64,000 bases of DNA from Flavobacterium silvaticum (GCF_012911565.1 NZ_JAAMPU010000107.1:248001-312000); one strand, 5' to 3'. Positions 17,003-26,375 are shown, numbered from the stretch's first letter. Notes: generated by a model from the letters alone, not told the origin. Program-made: numbers and translations.

Positions 17003-17956
17003 ATGTTTATAGAACAGGCATATAAAGGGGACAACTCGTTATGGAAAGTCATCCTTACGACCATTTTATCGGGAGGCGTATTCTTTTTGAATATCCTGGT
17101 TTTCATTTTTGTGCCCGATGATTTTCTCGAGCAGGCCTATGCCGCACAATCTGGTCCGCCGTCAATCGTCAATTTCCTTATCGTACTTTTGCCTTTCGCT
17201 TTTTTACTCGGACTGCTTTTCCTGTTGGTCAGGTTTCTGCACGAACGAAGCATCTTATCGTTGACCACATCACGCCCAAAGATTGACTTCAAAAGGTTTT
17301 GGTTTGCGTTCTTCCTGATCGTACTGAGTTCATTGATACTATTCGCGATTGAATATTTTTCAGATCCGTCGGCCATTTCGGTTTCTCTTAATATGCCGCG
17401 TTTCCTGATATTTCTGTTGATTTCACTTTTGCTGCTTCCATTGCAGATTGGGTTCGAAGAATATTTTTTTCGCGGGTTCCTCATGCAACAAATTGGGATT
17501 GCGAGTAGGAACAGATGGCTGCCTTTGGTACTGACATCGGTTTTTTTCGGCGTATGCCATGCGGCCAATCCGGAAATCAATGAAATGGGAATGTGGCTGC
17601 TTGTCTATTATATAGGCACCGGTTTTCTACTCGGGATTATTGTGTTGATGGATCAAGGCCTTGAACTCACGCTGGGTTATCATTTCGGAAATAACCTGAT
17701 TGCCTCCATACTTATTTCTTACCAGCATTCGGCACTGCAAAGCGAAACCATCTTCAAATATGTAAACGATCCTGATCCGGCAGAAATGCTCCATTCCATG
17801 TTGATCGGGATGGTGATTTCCTACCCGCTGTTAATTCTCATACTTGCCAAGGTGTTTAAATGGACGAATTGGAAACAACGCTTATTCGGCAAGGTAAATC
17901 CACCGATTATTGAATCAGAACTTCAAACCCAATATCATGAAAACGCCCACCTATAA
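17003..17956 (+). CDS. CPBP family intramembrane metalloprotease
   Basis: The 317-residue membrane protein has about eight spans and the Abi/CPBP (CAAX protease, bacteriocin-processing) motifs: EEYFFRG (motif 1, about 150-156), FFGVCHAANPE (motif 2) and LGYHFGNNLIA (motif 3). Members cleave or bind hydrophobic peptides in the membrane; many bacterial ones have no known substrate. The gene overlaps the start of menE by 20 nt and shares its strand, so the two are likely co-transcribed. Confidence 0.88.
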   Translation: MFIEQAYKGDNSLWKVILTTILSGGVFFLNILVFIFVPDDFLEQAYAAQSGPPSIVNFLIVLLPFAFLLGLLFLLVRFLHERSILSLTTSRPKIDFKRFWFAFFLIVLSSLILFAIEYFSDPSAISVSLNMPRFLIFLLISLLLLPLQIGFEEYFFRGFLMQQIGIASRNRWLPLVLTSVFFGVCHAANPEINEMGMWLLVYYIGTGFLLGIIVLMDQGLELTLGYHFGNNLIASILISYQHSALQSETIFKYVNDPDPAEMLHSMLIGMVISYPLLILILAKVFKWTNWKQRLFGKVNPPIIESELQTQYHENAHL

Positions 17957-18980
17957 AAATGTACATCACCGTTTCAAGCTCAACGGATTCCATCTGGATG
18001 CAGACGATCTTTGCCGTGTAGCTTACAGTTTCATCAAAGAAGGCGAAGCCTATGAGCGTTCCGTCGGGACTTTTTTGCTCGATTGGTTTGACGACAGAAG
18101 CCATATCGAAATACATACATCAGGTTCTACAGGTGACCCCAAGAATATCTGGGTAGACAAACAAGCAATGGTCAATTCTGCTCTGGCCACAGGTGATTTC
18201 TTTGACCTTTCTCCCGGAAACCGAATCCTGCATTGCCTTCCGACCAAATTCATAGCCGGAAAAATGATGTTCGTACGCGGATTCATACTTGGACTTGACG
18301 TTGATTTTGTGGCACCAACTGCAAACCCGTTCGAATACAACGACCAGAAATATGATTTCGCCGCCATGGTTCCTATGCAGGCGGAACATTCAATCGACAG
18401 TTTGTCCAATATCAAAAAACTTATAATCGGGGGTGCAAGCATCAGTCCGTCGCTTGAGAAAAAGCTCATGAAAATTCCGTCTGAAATCTATGAAACCTAC
18501 GGAATGACCGAAACCATCACGCATATCGCAGCCAAGAAAGTAGGTGAGGCGGCTTTCTCTGTTTTGCCAGGCGTAACCGTTTCTTATGACGATAATAATT
18601 GTCTCGTGATCCATGCACCGCGAATCTCAGAGGATGTCATCGTAACGCGGGATGTGGTCGAACTGATAAACGAAAACCAGTTCCTGTTCCTCGGTCGGGC
18701 AGATAATGTCGTCAACAGCGGTGGCATCAAGCTGATTCCGGAAGTCATCGAATCAAAATTATCGGGAAAGATCGGGCAGCGCTTTTTTGTCGCCGGCGTG
18801 CCGGATGAAACCCTTGGTGAAAAACTGGTTTTGTTCGTCGAAGGAACTCAAGTTGAAATTTCAACCGAAGTATTCTCAAACCTCGATAAATATGAGAGGC
18901 CGCGCGAAATTCGTTTTGTTCCTGCATTTTCAGAAACAGGCAGTGGGAAAATAATCCGGCGCGAAACCACAGGCGTTTAG
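17937..18980 (+). CDS. menE: o-Succinylbenzoate-CoA ligase-like AMP-binding enzyme (MenE)
   Basis: The 347-residue adenylate-forming enzyme is the short MenE type found in Bacteroidetes, about 100 residues shorter than E. coli or Bacillus MenE because the N-terminal part is reduced. The P-loop is HTSGSTGDPK, the A5 motif ETYGMTET, the hinge motif FLGRADNVVNSGGIKL, and the C-terminal Lys lies in ETGSGKIIRRE. It would make o-succinylbenzoyl-CoA, the substrate of MenB. The ATG at 17937 lies inside the end of the CPBP gene; an in-frame ATG nine codons earlier is less likely. Confidence 0.88.
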   Translation: MKTPTYKNVHHRFKLNGFHLDADDLCRVAYSFIKEGEAYERSVGTFLLDWFDDRSHIEIHTSGSTGDPKNIWVDKQAMVNSALATGDFFDLSPGNRILHCLPTKFIAGKMMFVRGFILGLDVDFVAPTANPFEYNDQKYDFAAMVPMQAEHSIDSLSNIKKLIIGGASISPSLEKKLMKIPSEIYETYGMTETITHIAAKKVGEAAFSVLPGVTVSYDDNNCLVIHAPRISEDVIVTRDVVELINENQFLFLGRADNVVNSGGIKLIPEVIESKLSGKIGQRFFVAGVPDETLGEKLVLFVEGTQVEISTEVFSNLDKYERPREIRFVPAFSETGSGKIIRRETTGV

Positions 18981-20581
18981 AGACCTTTTACGTCTATCAG
19001 GAAATTTTCTGTCAGCACTTTGGGTTTGTCTTTTCCGTTTAGGAATTGCTTTTCAGGAGTCGGTTCTATACGCACGGTTTTTCCGTTTACGACAATATCT
19101 ACCGGAAGAGAAAAGTGGGAGACGGTATTTTCGTATCGGTAGCTCCATTTGCCGTTTTCGTTTTCCCAAACAAGCAGCGGAATTTTAGTCGTATTCAGGT
19201 ATTGCTCGAAAACCGGCCTGAGGCTTCGGCTCATTTCACGGCTGAAGTAATCACAAACCGTCCTGGTGTCTATGATTTGGTGTGCGAAACGGGTGCTGTA
19301 CCTGTTGATGATTTTCCACCAGCGTTCGTCATCGTTCAGCACGTTACGGAGCGTATGCAGCATCCAGGCACCTTTGGGATACATATCGCCCGAACCTTCA
19401 TTATTGACACCATATTGGCCTATTACCGGATCATAATTATGGATGTTCTTTCTAATGCCATTCATATAGGCATAGGCTTTTTCCTTGCCTTGGGTGCATT
19501 CCACATAAACCGCTTCCGAATACATAGTGAAGCCTTCGTGAATCCACATGTCTGCAATGTCTTTGGATGTGATGCTGTTGCCGAACCATTCGTGCCCGCT
19601 TTCATGGACAATGATATAATCGAATGACAACCCAATTCCGGTTCCCGATAAATCGCTGCCTTTGTAGCCTTTGAGGTAATCATTCCCGTAAGCTACGACG
19701 CTCTGGTGTTCCATTCCAAGGTAGGGCGTTTCAACCAGTTTATATCCATCTTCCTTAAACGGGTACGGCCCGAATTTATCCTCGAAACAATCAAGCATGG
19801 AATGGACTTCCTTAAAATGTTCCCTTGCTTTCGCCTCGTTTTGTTTCAGCACATAAAAATCGAGATCGAGTCCGTTGTGCGTATCGTGGATATGGGCATA
19901 ATCGGCTATGTTCACGGTTATGTCGTAGTTGTTGATCGGGTTCGTGACTTCCCAGACCCATCTGGTCCAGCCGTTTCCTAAATCTGCCGAGCTTTCTAGT
20001 CGACCATTGGAAACTTCGGTCAAACCTGTCGGAATGGTAACGGCTATTCGGGCACCATTGTCCGGTTCATCGGTCTGCGTATCTTTTGACGGAAACCACA
20101 AACTGGAGCCTGTTCCTTGAACCGCAACTCCTATGAAATCCTTTCCATTCGAATCTTTTTTCCACACAAAGCCTCCTTGCCAGGGAGCGTGAGGAGCTTC
20201 GATAGGTTTTCCGTGGTAATAGAACCGAAGCACATCGGTCATACCTTCCTGCCACATTTGCGGAAAATTGATGAAAACCGCGCCAAAATCTCTTTTATAA
20301 TCGAGTTTTTTTCCACGCGAGACAATGCTGTCGATTGTCATATTCTGGAACAGATCGAGCTGGATGCGTTGTGTATTTTCGGTAATAAGAAACGAAATTT
20401 CGTTATAGCCGCGAATACTTTTCTCTTTCGGGTCGATGGTGATATTGAGATCGTATTTCTTTACGTCGAAAGATGTTCGTTCCGGTCGCAATCCACCCTG
20501 AAGCGAATCTTTGCGTGTGAACGGTTGGCTGATGGCTGCGATTGACGATAAGAAAACAGCAAGAAAAAGAATACGTTTCAT
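18977..20581 (-). CDS. Exported M1 family metallopeptidase
   Basis: The 534-residue protein has a signal peptide (about 1-19), an N-terminal beta-rich M1 domain and the thermolysin-like catalytic domain. The zinc site is H326-E327-S-G-H330 with the third ligand E349 in IHEGFTMYSE. The exopeptidase motif GAMEN appears as GMEHQ at 289-293, as in several bacterial M1 enzymes. Length is shorter than the 850-residue aminopeptidase N, so the C-terminal helical domain is missing. It probably acts as a periplasmic aminopeptidase. Its 3' end overlaps the end of menE by 4 nt. Confidence 0.92.
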   Translation of the reverse strand: MKRILFLAVFLSSIAAISQPFTRKDSLQGGLRPERTSFDVKKYDLNITIDPKEKSIRGYNEISFLITENTQRIQLDLFQNMTIDSIVSRGKKLDYKRDFGAVFINFPQMWQEGMTDVLRFYYHGKPIEAPHAPWQGGFVWKKDSNGKDFIGVAVQGTGSSLWFPSKDTQTDEPDNGARIAVTIPTGLTEVSNGRLESSADLGNGWTRWVWEVTNPINNYDITVNIADYAHIHDTHNGLDLDFYVLKQNEAKAREHFKEVHSMLDCFEDKFGPYPFKEDGYKLVETPYLGMEHQSVVAYGNDYLKGYKGSDLSGTGIGLSFDYIIVHESGHEWFGNSITSKDIADMWIHEGFTMYSEAVYVECTQGKEKAYAYMNGIRKNIHNYDPVIGQYGVNNEGSGDMYPKGAWMLHTLRNVLNDDERWWKIINRYSTRFAHQIIDTRTVCDYFSREMSRSLRPVFEQYLNTTKIPLLVWENENGKWSYRYENTVSHFSLPVDIVVNGKTVRIEPTPEKQFLNGKDKPKVLTENFLIDVKGL

Positions 20582-20631
20582 GTCCCGATTTTTCAGATGG
20601 GTCTAAAATACGGCAAAAATGTAACGGATGC

Positions 20632-20839
20632 TTAGTTAACGTGAGTTCGATATAAGAACTTCCCCTGACGCTTGAAATAGTGACTTCTTAAAAGGAAATC
20701 GGGAGCTAATTCCAGAAAACACACGTCTCCTGCGTTGGATTTTTAGCTGATAGCACCACTATCACCCAAAAATCCGTCTTGAATCCGTGTATTTTCTGAA
20801 ATCCAGGCTTTGTACTTACATCGAACTCACGTTAGTTAA
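20632..20839. mobile_element. 192-bp MITE-like element with 17-bp terminal inverted repeats and 8-bp flanking direct repeat
   Basis: The element runs from 20640 to 20831. Its ends CGTGAGTTCGATATAAG (20640-20656) and CTTACATCGAACTCACG (20815-20831) are inverted repeats with one mismatch. The identical 8-mer TTAGTTAA flanks it on both sides (20632-20639 and 20832-20839), as a target-site duplication would. Inside are two further nested pairs: 20713-20725 with 20786-20798 (one mismatch) and 20737-20753 with 20759-20775 (two mismatches, 5-nt loop). It holds no reading frame, so it would need a transposase supplied in trans. It lies between the M1 peptidase promoter side and the carboxylase stop codon. 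Confidence 0.75.
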
Positions 20840-20840
20840 A

Positions 20841-22469
20841 TCAAACCTGAATTACGCCAAGGTTGAATTTTCTTTCGATAGGAGCGTGGTTCGCGGCTTC
20901 GATACCCATGGAAATCCAGGTTCTGGTTTCTAACGGATCTATTATCCCATCTGTCCACAATCGTGAAGCGGCGTAATACGGAGAAACCTGTGCATCGTAT
21001 TTGGATTTGATCTTATCGAACAATTCCTTTTCTCGTGCTTCGTCGACCGTTTCGCCTTTTGCCTTGAGTGAAGATGCCTCGATCTGCATGAGTACTTTTG
21101 CGGCCTGTGTTCCGCCCATTACGGCAAGTTCGGCATTTGGCCAGGCGGCAATGAGTCTTGGATCGTATGCTTTTCCACACATGGCGTAATTTCCGGCTCC
21201 ATACGAATTCCCGACGATGACAGTAAATTTTGGAACGACCGAATTACTCACGGCATTGACCATTTTGGCCCCGTCTTTTATGATGCCGCCGTGTTCCGAT
21301 TTTGATCCGACCATAAATCCGGTCACATCCTGAAGGAAAACCAACGGTATTTTTTTCTGGTTGCAGTTCGCTATGAAACGTGTGGCTTTATCGGCAGAAT
21401 CAGAATAGATAACGCCACCGAACTGCATTTCGCCTTTTTTGGATTTGACCACTTTGCGCTGGTTCGCGACGATCCCGACGGCCCAACCGTCAATGCGGGC
21501 GTAAGCTGTGATAATCGTTTGTCCATAGCCAGCCTTGTATTCGTCTATTTCCGAATCATCGACAAGGCGTTTGATGATTTCCATCATATCGTATTGTTCC
21601 GATCTCGACTTTGGCATGATTCCGTAAATATCCTCAGGTTTTTCTTTTGGCTTAGCCGATTGTATGCGGTTAAAACCGGCTTTCTCATAATCGCCGATTT
21701 TGCCAACAATGCTCTTGATTCGATCCAATGCATCTTTATCGTCCTTCGCCTTGTAATCGGTGACACCGGAAATTTCACAATGTGTCGTGGCACCTCCGAG
21801 CGTTTCGTTGTCTATGGTTTCACCTATCGCGGCTTTTACAAGATAGCTTCCGGCCAAAAAAATACTTCCGGTTTTGTCTACGATCAAGGCTTCATCGCTC
21901 ATAATCGGTAAGTAAGCCCCACCGGCGACACAACTTCCCATGACGGCGGCAATCTGTGTAATGCCAAGGCTGCTCATGATGGCATTGTTGCGAAAGATAC
22001 GCCCGAAATGTTCCTTATCCGGGAAAATCTCATCCTGGAGTGGAAGATAAACCCCGGCGCTGTCTACCAGATAAATAATCGGGAGACGATTTTCCATGGC
22101 GATTTCCTGTGCCCGAAGGTTCTTTTTTCCGGTAATCGGAAACCAGGCACCGGCTTTGACCGTGGCATCATTGGCGACAACGATGCATTGTTTTCCGCTG
22201 ATGTAACCCATGACGACAACCACCCCTCCAGATGGACAGCCGCCGTGTTCGGCGTACATTCCCTCCCCGGCGAAAGCACCGATTTCTATTTGTTTTGTTT
22301 TGTCGTCGAGCAGGTAATCGATACGTTCACGGGCCGTCATTTTACCTTCGGCATGCAGTTTTTCGATGCGCTTTTCACCTCCGCCGAGTTTTACTTTGGC
22401 GAATTTCTGGCGTAAGTCTGACAATAAAAGTTTGTTGTGATCTTCGTTGGCGTTGAAAGTAAGATCCAT
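20841..22469 (-). CDS. Acyl-CoA carboxylase beta subunit (methylcrotonoyl-CoA carboxylase-like)
   Basis: The 542-residue carboxyltransferase transfers the carboxyl group from biotin to an acyl-CoA. Both crotonase-like halves are present, with GGCPSGGVVVVMGYI and MGSCVAGGAYLPIMSDEAL in the N-terminal half and GNSYGAGNYAMCG in the C-terminal half. The segment FPDKEHFGRIFRNNAIMS is like the beta subunit of methylcrotonoyl-CoA carboxylase (leucine breakdown), and the length fits; propionyl-CoA or geranyl-CoA carboxylase is a less likely alternative. No biotin carboxylase subunit is encoded nearby, so its partner is elsewhere. The stop codon lies one base after the MITE flank. Confidence 0.85.
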   Translation of the reverse strand: MDLTFNANEDHNKLLLSDLRQKFAKVKLGGGEKRIEKLHAEGKMTARERIDYLLDDKTKQIEIGAFAGEGMYAEHGGCPSGGVVVVMGYISGKQCIVVANDATVKAGAWFPITGKKNLRAQEIAMENRLPIIYLVDSAGVYLPLQDEIFPDKEHFGRIFRNNAIMSSLGITQIAAVMGSCVAGGAYLPIMSDEALIVDKTGSIFLAGSYLVKAAIGETIDNETLGGATTHCEISGVTDYKAKDDKDALDRIKSIVGKIGDYEKAGFNRIQSAKPKEKPEDIYGIMPKSRSEQYDMMEIIKRLVDDSEIDEYKAGYGQTIITAYARIDGWAVGIVANQRKVVKSKKGEMQFGGVIYSDSADKATRFIANCNQKKIPLVFLQDVTGFMVGSKSEHGGIIKDGAKMVNAVSNSVVPKFTVIVGNSYGAGNYAMCGKAYDPRLIAAWPNAELAVMGGTQAAKVLMQIEASSLKAKGETVDEAREKELFDKIKSKYDAQVSPYYAASRLWTDGIIDPLETRTWISMGIEAANHAPIERKFNLGVIQV

Positions 22470-23100
22470 TTTAGCAGTGGGAATTTGGTGGCGCTAAAGT
22501 ACGAAAACGATTGAGACAATTGTTCGCTTGCGATAGTAGACAATTTTTATTTTATATATGAAGATTTTCTTACTTCAAAACTTCAAATGATCACGAACGG
22601 TTTTAAATAATGAATTCACATTTGTCGGCAAAATCTATCGCTAGAAAATTAACAAAAAAGGCAGAAAAAATGTACTTATTAAAAAGCCGGATTTTTTAGG
22701 GAAACGATCGGCCCCTCCCCAGTGCCAAGTTAGCAAATCACAAAATAAAGAAGGTACAGAAAAACTACCTAACCCGAGGCGCAGCCGAACTGTATGGAAC
22801 GAAGTGCAATAAAATGTTAAATAAACCTGAGATTACTTATTTGGAAAAGAAAGGAGGAAGGTACAATTTATTGTAAGACTAGCCCTGATCGCGGCGATAG
22901 CCCACAGGAACAATGGCTATTTTTTGCAAAACCGAACCGGCGTGGCGACAACAGAAGCCAACGCCGGTGCAGCAAAAAAAGCCATTGGGCCGAGGACTTA
23001 AGCCAAGAGCAGGAATATGCTCCAAACCAAAATAATTCATTACTTTAGTGTAGTAGCAGAAGCTTAAAACGGATGGAGTGGAGCCATGGAATTCTTAATA
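22470..23100. other. Long non-coding gap (about 630 bp) with a REP-like repeat
   Basis: No reading frame of convincing length or composition is seen. The half next to the carboxylase is AT-rich and probably holds its promoter (a TACTTTAG-like box on the minus strand near 22494-22501). The other half holds the palindromic repeat at 22881-23023 and the promoter of the phosphate uptake operon after it. Confidence 0.6.
22881..23023. repeat. REP-like palindromic repeat
   Basis: The segment starts AGCCCTGATCGCGG and ends GAGCAGGAATATGCTCC. Its centre is a long hairpin: GGCTATTTTTTGC at 22915-22927 pairs with GCAAAAAAAGCC near 22972-22983, and inside it ACCGGCGT pairs with ACGCCGGT. From memory this layout (AGCCC...hairpin...AGCAGGAAT..GCTCC) resembles intergenic repeats common in flavobacterial genomes. 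It is more GC-rich than its surroundings. Confidence 0.55.
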
Positions 23101-23128
23101 TTGGCTTAACATTGGAAAGCTACCTTTG
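23101..23128 (+). promoter_or_regulatory. Promoter of the phosphate uptake operon
   Basis: TTG at 23101-23103 and TACCTTTG at 23121-23128 form a full Bacteroidetes -33/-7 pair with 17 nt between them. The ATG follows 24 nt after the -7 box. This is the best complete promoter match in the window. Confidence 0.65.
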
Positions 23129-23152
23129 CACCATTAAAAAACCACAACAGGC

Positions 23153-23797
23153 ATGAACCTGAATACGATCTTCCAGTTTCTGGTACCAAAAGATAAGAAG
23201 TTTTTTCCGCTTTTCGAGCAGGCGTCTTTCAACCTGACCTTACTTGCAGAAGCCTTGCACGAAGCCATAAATGCGCCAAAAGAGGAACGTGAGGAGTATT
23301 TCAAGAAAATCGAGGAACTTGAGGCCAAAATTGAAGACATCACTCACAGAACCCATCTGGAACTTTCCCGGAATTTCATCACGCCGTTTGACCGTGAAGA
23401 CATCCACCTGCTTATAAAATCTATCGACAACGTAGCCGATTACATGCATGGAGCCGCGAGCCGCATGCGTTTGTACCAGGTTGAGAAAATCACAAAATCT
23501 ATCCGTAAACTTACCGAGATCAACCTGGAATGCTGCCAGTTGATTGCTGTTGGCATCAAGGAACTCAAAGACCTGAACAACCATAAGAACATTGCAGACG
23601 TCTGCAAGAAAATAAACAAACTCGAAAGCAAGGCCGATATGGTTTTTGATAAGGCTGTTGCCGATATTTTCGAGAATGAGACCGATGCCAAGAACATCAT
23701 TAAGTACAAGGAAGTACTTTCTGCGCTCGAATCGGCTTCGGACAAATGTAAGAGCGTCGCCAACGTGATCGAACAGATCGCAGTGAAACATTCCTAA
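23153..23797 (+). CDS. DUF47 family PhoU-like phosphate transport regulator
   Basis: The 214-residue all-helical protein belongs to the DUF47/PhoU-related family that is nearly always encoded before a PiT-type phosphate transporter. Typical features are the PKDKKFFPLFEQ start and acidic helix faces (DITHRTHLELSRNFITPFDREDI) that bind metal ions in PhoU-type folds. It probably controls the activity of the transporter at the inner face of the membrane. The next gene begins 21 nt downstream on the same strand, after a strong promoter match upstream of this one. Confidence 0.92.
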   Translation: MNLNTIFQFLVPKDKKFFPLFEQASFNLTLLAEALHEAINAPKEEREEYFKKIEELEAKIEDITHRTHLELSRNFITPFDREDIHLLIKSIDNVADYMHGAASRMRLYQVEKITKSIRKLTEINLECCQLIAVGIKELKDLNNHKNIADVCKKINKLESKADMVFDKAVADIFENETDAKNIIKYKEVLSALESASDKCKSVANVIEQIAVKHS

Positions 23798-23818
23798 TTA
23801 GCTATTGCTTTTCCTTCT

Positions 23819-24892
23819 ATGGATTTTACCCTGCTGATCCTGATTATAGTGCTGGCGCTGGTGTTTGACTACATCAACGGTTTCCACGATGCCGCCAACT
23901 CAATTGCAACCATTGTCGCTACCAAGGTACTGACGCCTTTTCAGGCCGTTTTATGGGCTGCGGCATTCAACTTTGTGGCTTATTTCATTTCGAAATACTG
24001 GATTGGGGAATTCAAGATAGGAAATACGATTGCCAAATCTGTAGATGAACATTTCATTACGCTTGAGGTGATATTGGCCGGATTGATTGCTGCTATTATC
24101 TGGAATCTTGCGACCTGGAAACTCGGAATCCCGTCCTCTTCTTCACACACTTTGTTAGGTGGATTCATGGGTGCTGCTGTTGCTCATGCCGGAGCTTTTT
24201 CAGAAGATGGCATAGACGTAATCAACTATGCTAAAGTAGTTCCTACATTCTTATTTATTTTCTGTGCGCCACTAATCGGTATGATCATGGCCTATTTTAT
24301 AACGGTATTCATATTGAATGTCTGCCGAAGGGCCAATCCGCACAAGGCAGACAAATGGTTCAAGAAACTGCAGCTCGTATCATCGGCATTATTCAGCTTG
24401 GGACACGGAGGGAACGATGCCCAAAAAGTAATGGGAATTATCGGCGCGGCTGTAATCTGCTATAAAATAGACCTCAAAGATCCTGTTTTCATGGCTGCCG
24501 ATTCCAAACACCGGTTCGATCTTTTTGTAAACGACGATTTCTGGTGGTGGGTTCCGCTTGCGAGTTTCCTTGTGATTGGCTTGGGTACGCTTTCGGGCGG
24601 ATGGAAAATCGTCAAAACCATGGGTTCCAAAATCACCAAAGTAACGCCATTGGAAGGTGTCGCGGCTGAAACTGCAGGTGCCGCAACCCTATATCTTACC
24701 GAGCATTTAGGGATTCCGGTTTCTACGACACACACTATCACAGGAAGTATCATTGGGGTTGGAATTACAAAACGTATTTCAGCCGTTCGCTGGGGTGTTA
24801 CGATAAACCTGCTGTGGGCCTGGATCCTGACCATTCCGGTATCGGCCATACTTGCCGGACTCATCTATGAATTATTCAGGATTTTCATGTAA
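23819..24892 (+). CDS. PiT family inorganic phosphate transporter
   Basis: The 357-residue integral membrane protein has two PD001131-type signature repeats, FDYINGFHDAANSIATIVAT near the N-terminus and SLGHGGNDAQKVMGII in the second half, which are the hallmark of PiT/Pho-4 transporters. It imports phosphate, usually as a metal-phosphate complex driven by the proton gradient. The second half also has TEHLGIPVSTTHTITGSIIG, matching WKLGIPSSSSHTLLGG in the first half, which shows the internal duplication. It forms an operon with the DUF47 gene and is followed by a terminator. Confidence 0.95.
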   Translation: MDFTLLILIIVLALVFDYINGFHDAANSIATIVATKVLTPFQAVLWAAAFNFVAYFISKYWIGEFKIGNTIAKSVDEHFITLEVILAGLIAAIIWNLATWKLGIPSSSSHTLLGGFMGAAVAHAGAFSEDGIDVINYAKVVPTFLFIFCAPLIGMIMAYFITVFILNVCRRANPHKADKWFKKLQLVSSALFSLGHGGNDAQKVMGIIGAAVICYKIDLKDPVFMAADSKHRFDLFVNDDFWWWVPLASFLVIGLGTLSGGWKIVKTMGSKITKVTPLEGVAAETAGAATLYLTEHLGIPVSTTHTITGSIIGVGITKRISAVRWGVTINLLWAWILTIPVSAILAGLIYELFRIFM

Positions 24893-24898
24893 TCATAC

Positions 24899-24920
24899 AA
24901 TCGGCTACCAGGCCGATTTT
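24899..24920 (+). terminator. Rho-independent terminator after the phosphate transporter
   Basis: AATCGGC (24899-24905) pairs with GCCGATT (24912-24918), with a short loop and a T-run after it. It begins 7 nt after the transporter stop codon and ends before the phospholipase ATG at 24934. Confidence 0.7.
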
Positions 24921-24933
24921 GTATTTTAGCTCC

Positions 24934-25833
24934 ATGCGGAATACCATTGCCCTGATTTTTTTCCTTGTTTCTTTATCGGTACAAAGCCAGATCGACGCGC
25001 TCCAACGGAACTCGACAAAACCCCGTTCAATGTCCCAACGTTGGGAGCTCGATTCAACGAGTTCCCGGGGGACATTCCTGATCACACCTTATAAGCCGAT
25101 TTTTATTTTGCCTTTCCGGTATACGTCAAATCCCAACAGACAGCCTGTTTCAAGAAATGCCGATTCATCTTATGTAGTTTCCGAGCCTGTAGATTATAAT
25201 CGGACGGAAGTTAAATTCCAGGTCAGTTTCAAAGTCAAGATTTTCCAGGATATGCTGTGGCGACACGCCGATCTATGGGTTGCCTATACCCAGGTTTCGC
25301 ATTGGCAGATTTATAACTCAAAGATTTCCCGTCCGTTCCGTGAAACCAATTATGAACCGGAACTTATCCTCAATTTTCCGTTGCATTTCAAGCTTTTCGG
25401 GTTCGATGCGCGAATGGCGAGCGTCGGTTTCAACCACCAGTCGAATGGGCGCAGCCTGCCGTTGTCCCGAAGCTGGAACCGAATCATGTTCGTGTTTGGC
25501 CTGGAGCGAAAAAACTGGAGCATTTATGCGCGTCCGTGGATCCGGCTCAGTGATTCGGAAGATGACAATCCGGACATTTCGGACAATCTGGGCCGTGCAG
25601 ACTTGAATGTGATCTATACACATGACGGCCACGTTTTTTCGCTCATCGGCAGCCACAACCTGAGTTTTGGTACGGCCGTAAAAGGAAACCTGACTTTTTC
25701 GTGGTCGTTCCCGATAAAAGGAAATTTGAAAGGCTATATGCAGGCGTCACACGGATACGGTGAAACACTTATCGATTACAATCACAAACAAACTACAGTA
25801 GGCGTAGGGCTTTCTTTAGTCGAATGGCTTTAA
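24934..25833 (+). CDS. pldA: Outer membrane phospholipase A
   Basis: The 299-residue protein has a signal peptide (about 1-19) and the 12-strand barrel of OMPLA. The catalytic triad is in place: H168 and S170 in FNHQSNGRS and N182 in SRSWNR, with the same spacings as in E. coli OMPLA (H142, S144, N156). It would cut phospholipids that reach the outer leaflet of the outer membrane. A TTG five codons upstream is in frame, but the ATG at 24934 begins the signal peptide directly. Its stop overlaps that of the convergent DUF1697 gene by 4 nt. Confidence 0.93.
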   Translation: MRNTIALIFFLVSLSVQSQIDALQRNSTKPRSMSQRWELDSTSSRGTFLITPYKPIFILPFRYTSNPNRQPVSRNADSSYVVSEPVDYNRTEVKFQVSFKVKIFQDMLWRHADLWVAYTQVSHWQIYNSKISRPFRETNYEPELILNFPLHFKLFGFDARMASVGFNHQSNGRSLPLSRSWNRIMFVFGLERKNWSIYARPWIRLSDSEDDNPDISDNLGRADLNVIYTHDGHVFSLIGSHNLSFGTAVKGNLTFSWSFPIKGNLKGYMQASHGYGETLIDYNHKQTTVGVGLSLVEWL

Positions 25834-26375
25834 TCTTTAGCAGATAATTCTATCAGCTTTTTGATTGTCTTTAAATTGCGTGCAGTCGTACGGATTTTAA
25901 GTTTTCGTTCGATGATGGCATTGTTGAGTTTGGTATTGGCAGCAGAATCGGCGTACCATACATAAATGACTTTACCTATGATGACGAATTCGTCGTTTTG
26001 GAAATCGACGGCTTGTAACGCTTCGTGATTTTCCGCCAAAGGTTCGTCTGACAAAAAAACTATGTAGGGCTGAACGGAATCTGTTGGTGTTTTAGCTGCA
26101 AACGGATTTTTTTCAATTGCCAGACCAAGAATTTCAGGCGTAACAACGATGACCGTAATTTCGAGCCCAAAAACTTCCGCAATCAAATCACCGATGGCCT
26201 TTTCAAGGACAACCGGATTTTTTTCATCGGATGTAAAAAGAATATTCCCGCTTTGGATGTAGGTCGAAACAGCTGAAATGGGCAAACTGGCCAACGCTTT
26301 CCGCAGCAATTCCATTTTAATGATATTCTTTCCGCTGACGTTTATGCCGCGGAGCAAGGCGATATAACGTGTCAA
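25830..26375 (-). CDS. DUF1697 domain-containing protein
   Basis: The 181-residue product matches DUF1697 over its full length, with the family start RYIALLRGINVSGKNIIKM and the helix YIQSGNILF. No biochemical role is known. The start is chosen at a TTG (26375) because it overlaps the TGA of the upstream TonB-C gene as TTGA, gives a protein of the normal family length, and begins exactly where family homology begins. In-frame ATG codons at 26405 and 26441 would add 10-22 residues without homology. It is the last gene of a four-gene coupled unit. Confidence 0.8.
   Translation of the reverse strand: MTRYIALLRGINVSGKNIIKMELLRKALASLPISAVSTYIQSGNILFTSDEKNPVVLEKAIGDLIAEVFGLEITVIVVTPEILGLAIEKNPFAAKTPTDSVQPYIVFLSDEPLAENHEALQAVDFQNDEFVIIGKVIYVWYADSAANTKLNNAIIERKLKIRTTARNLKTIKKLIELSAKD

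Noticed and set aside
22494..22520. Promoter of the carboxylase gene on the minus strand (TACTTTAG with TTG upstream)
   Set aside because: The -7 box has a mismatch and the spacing of about 15 nt is short, so it is not listed as a feature.
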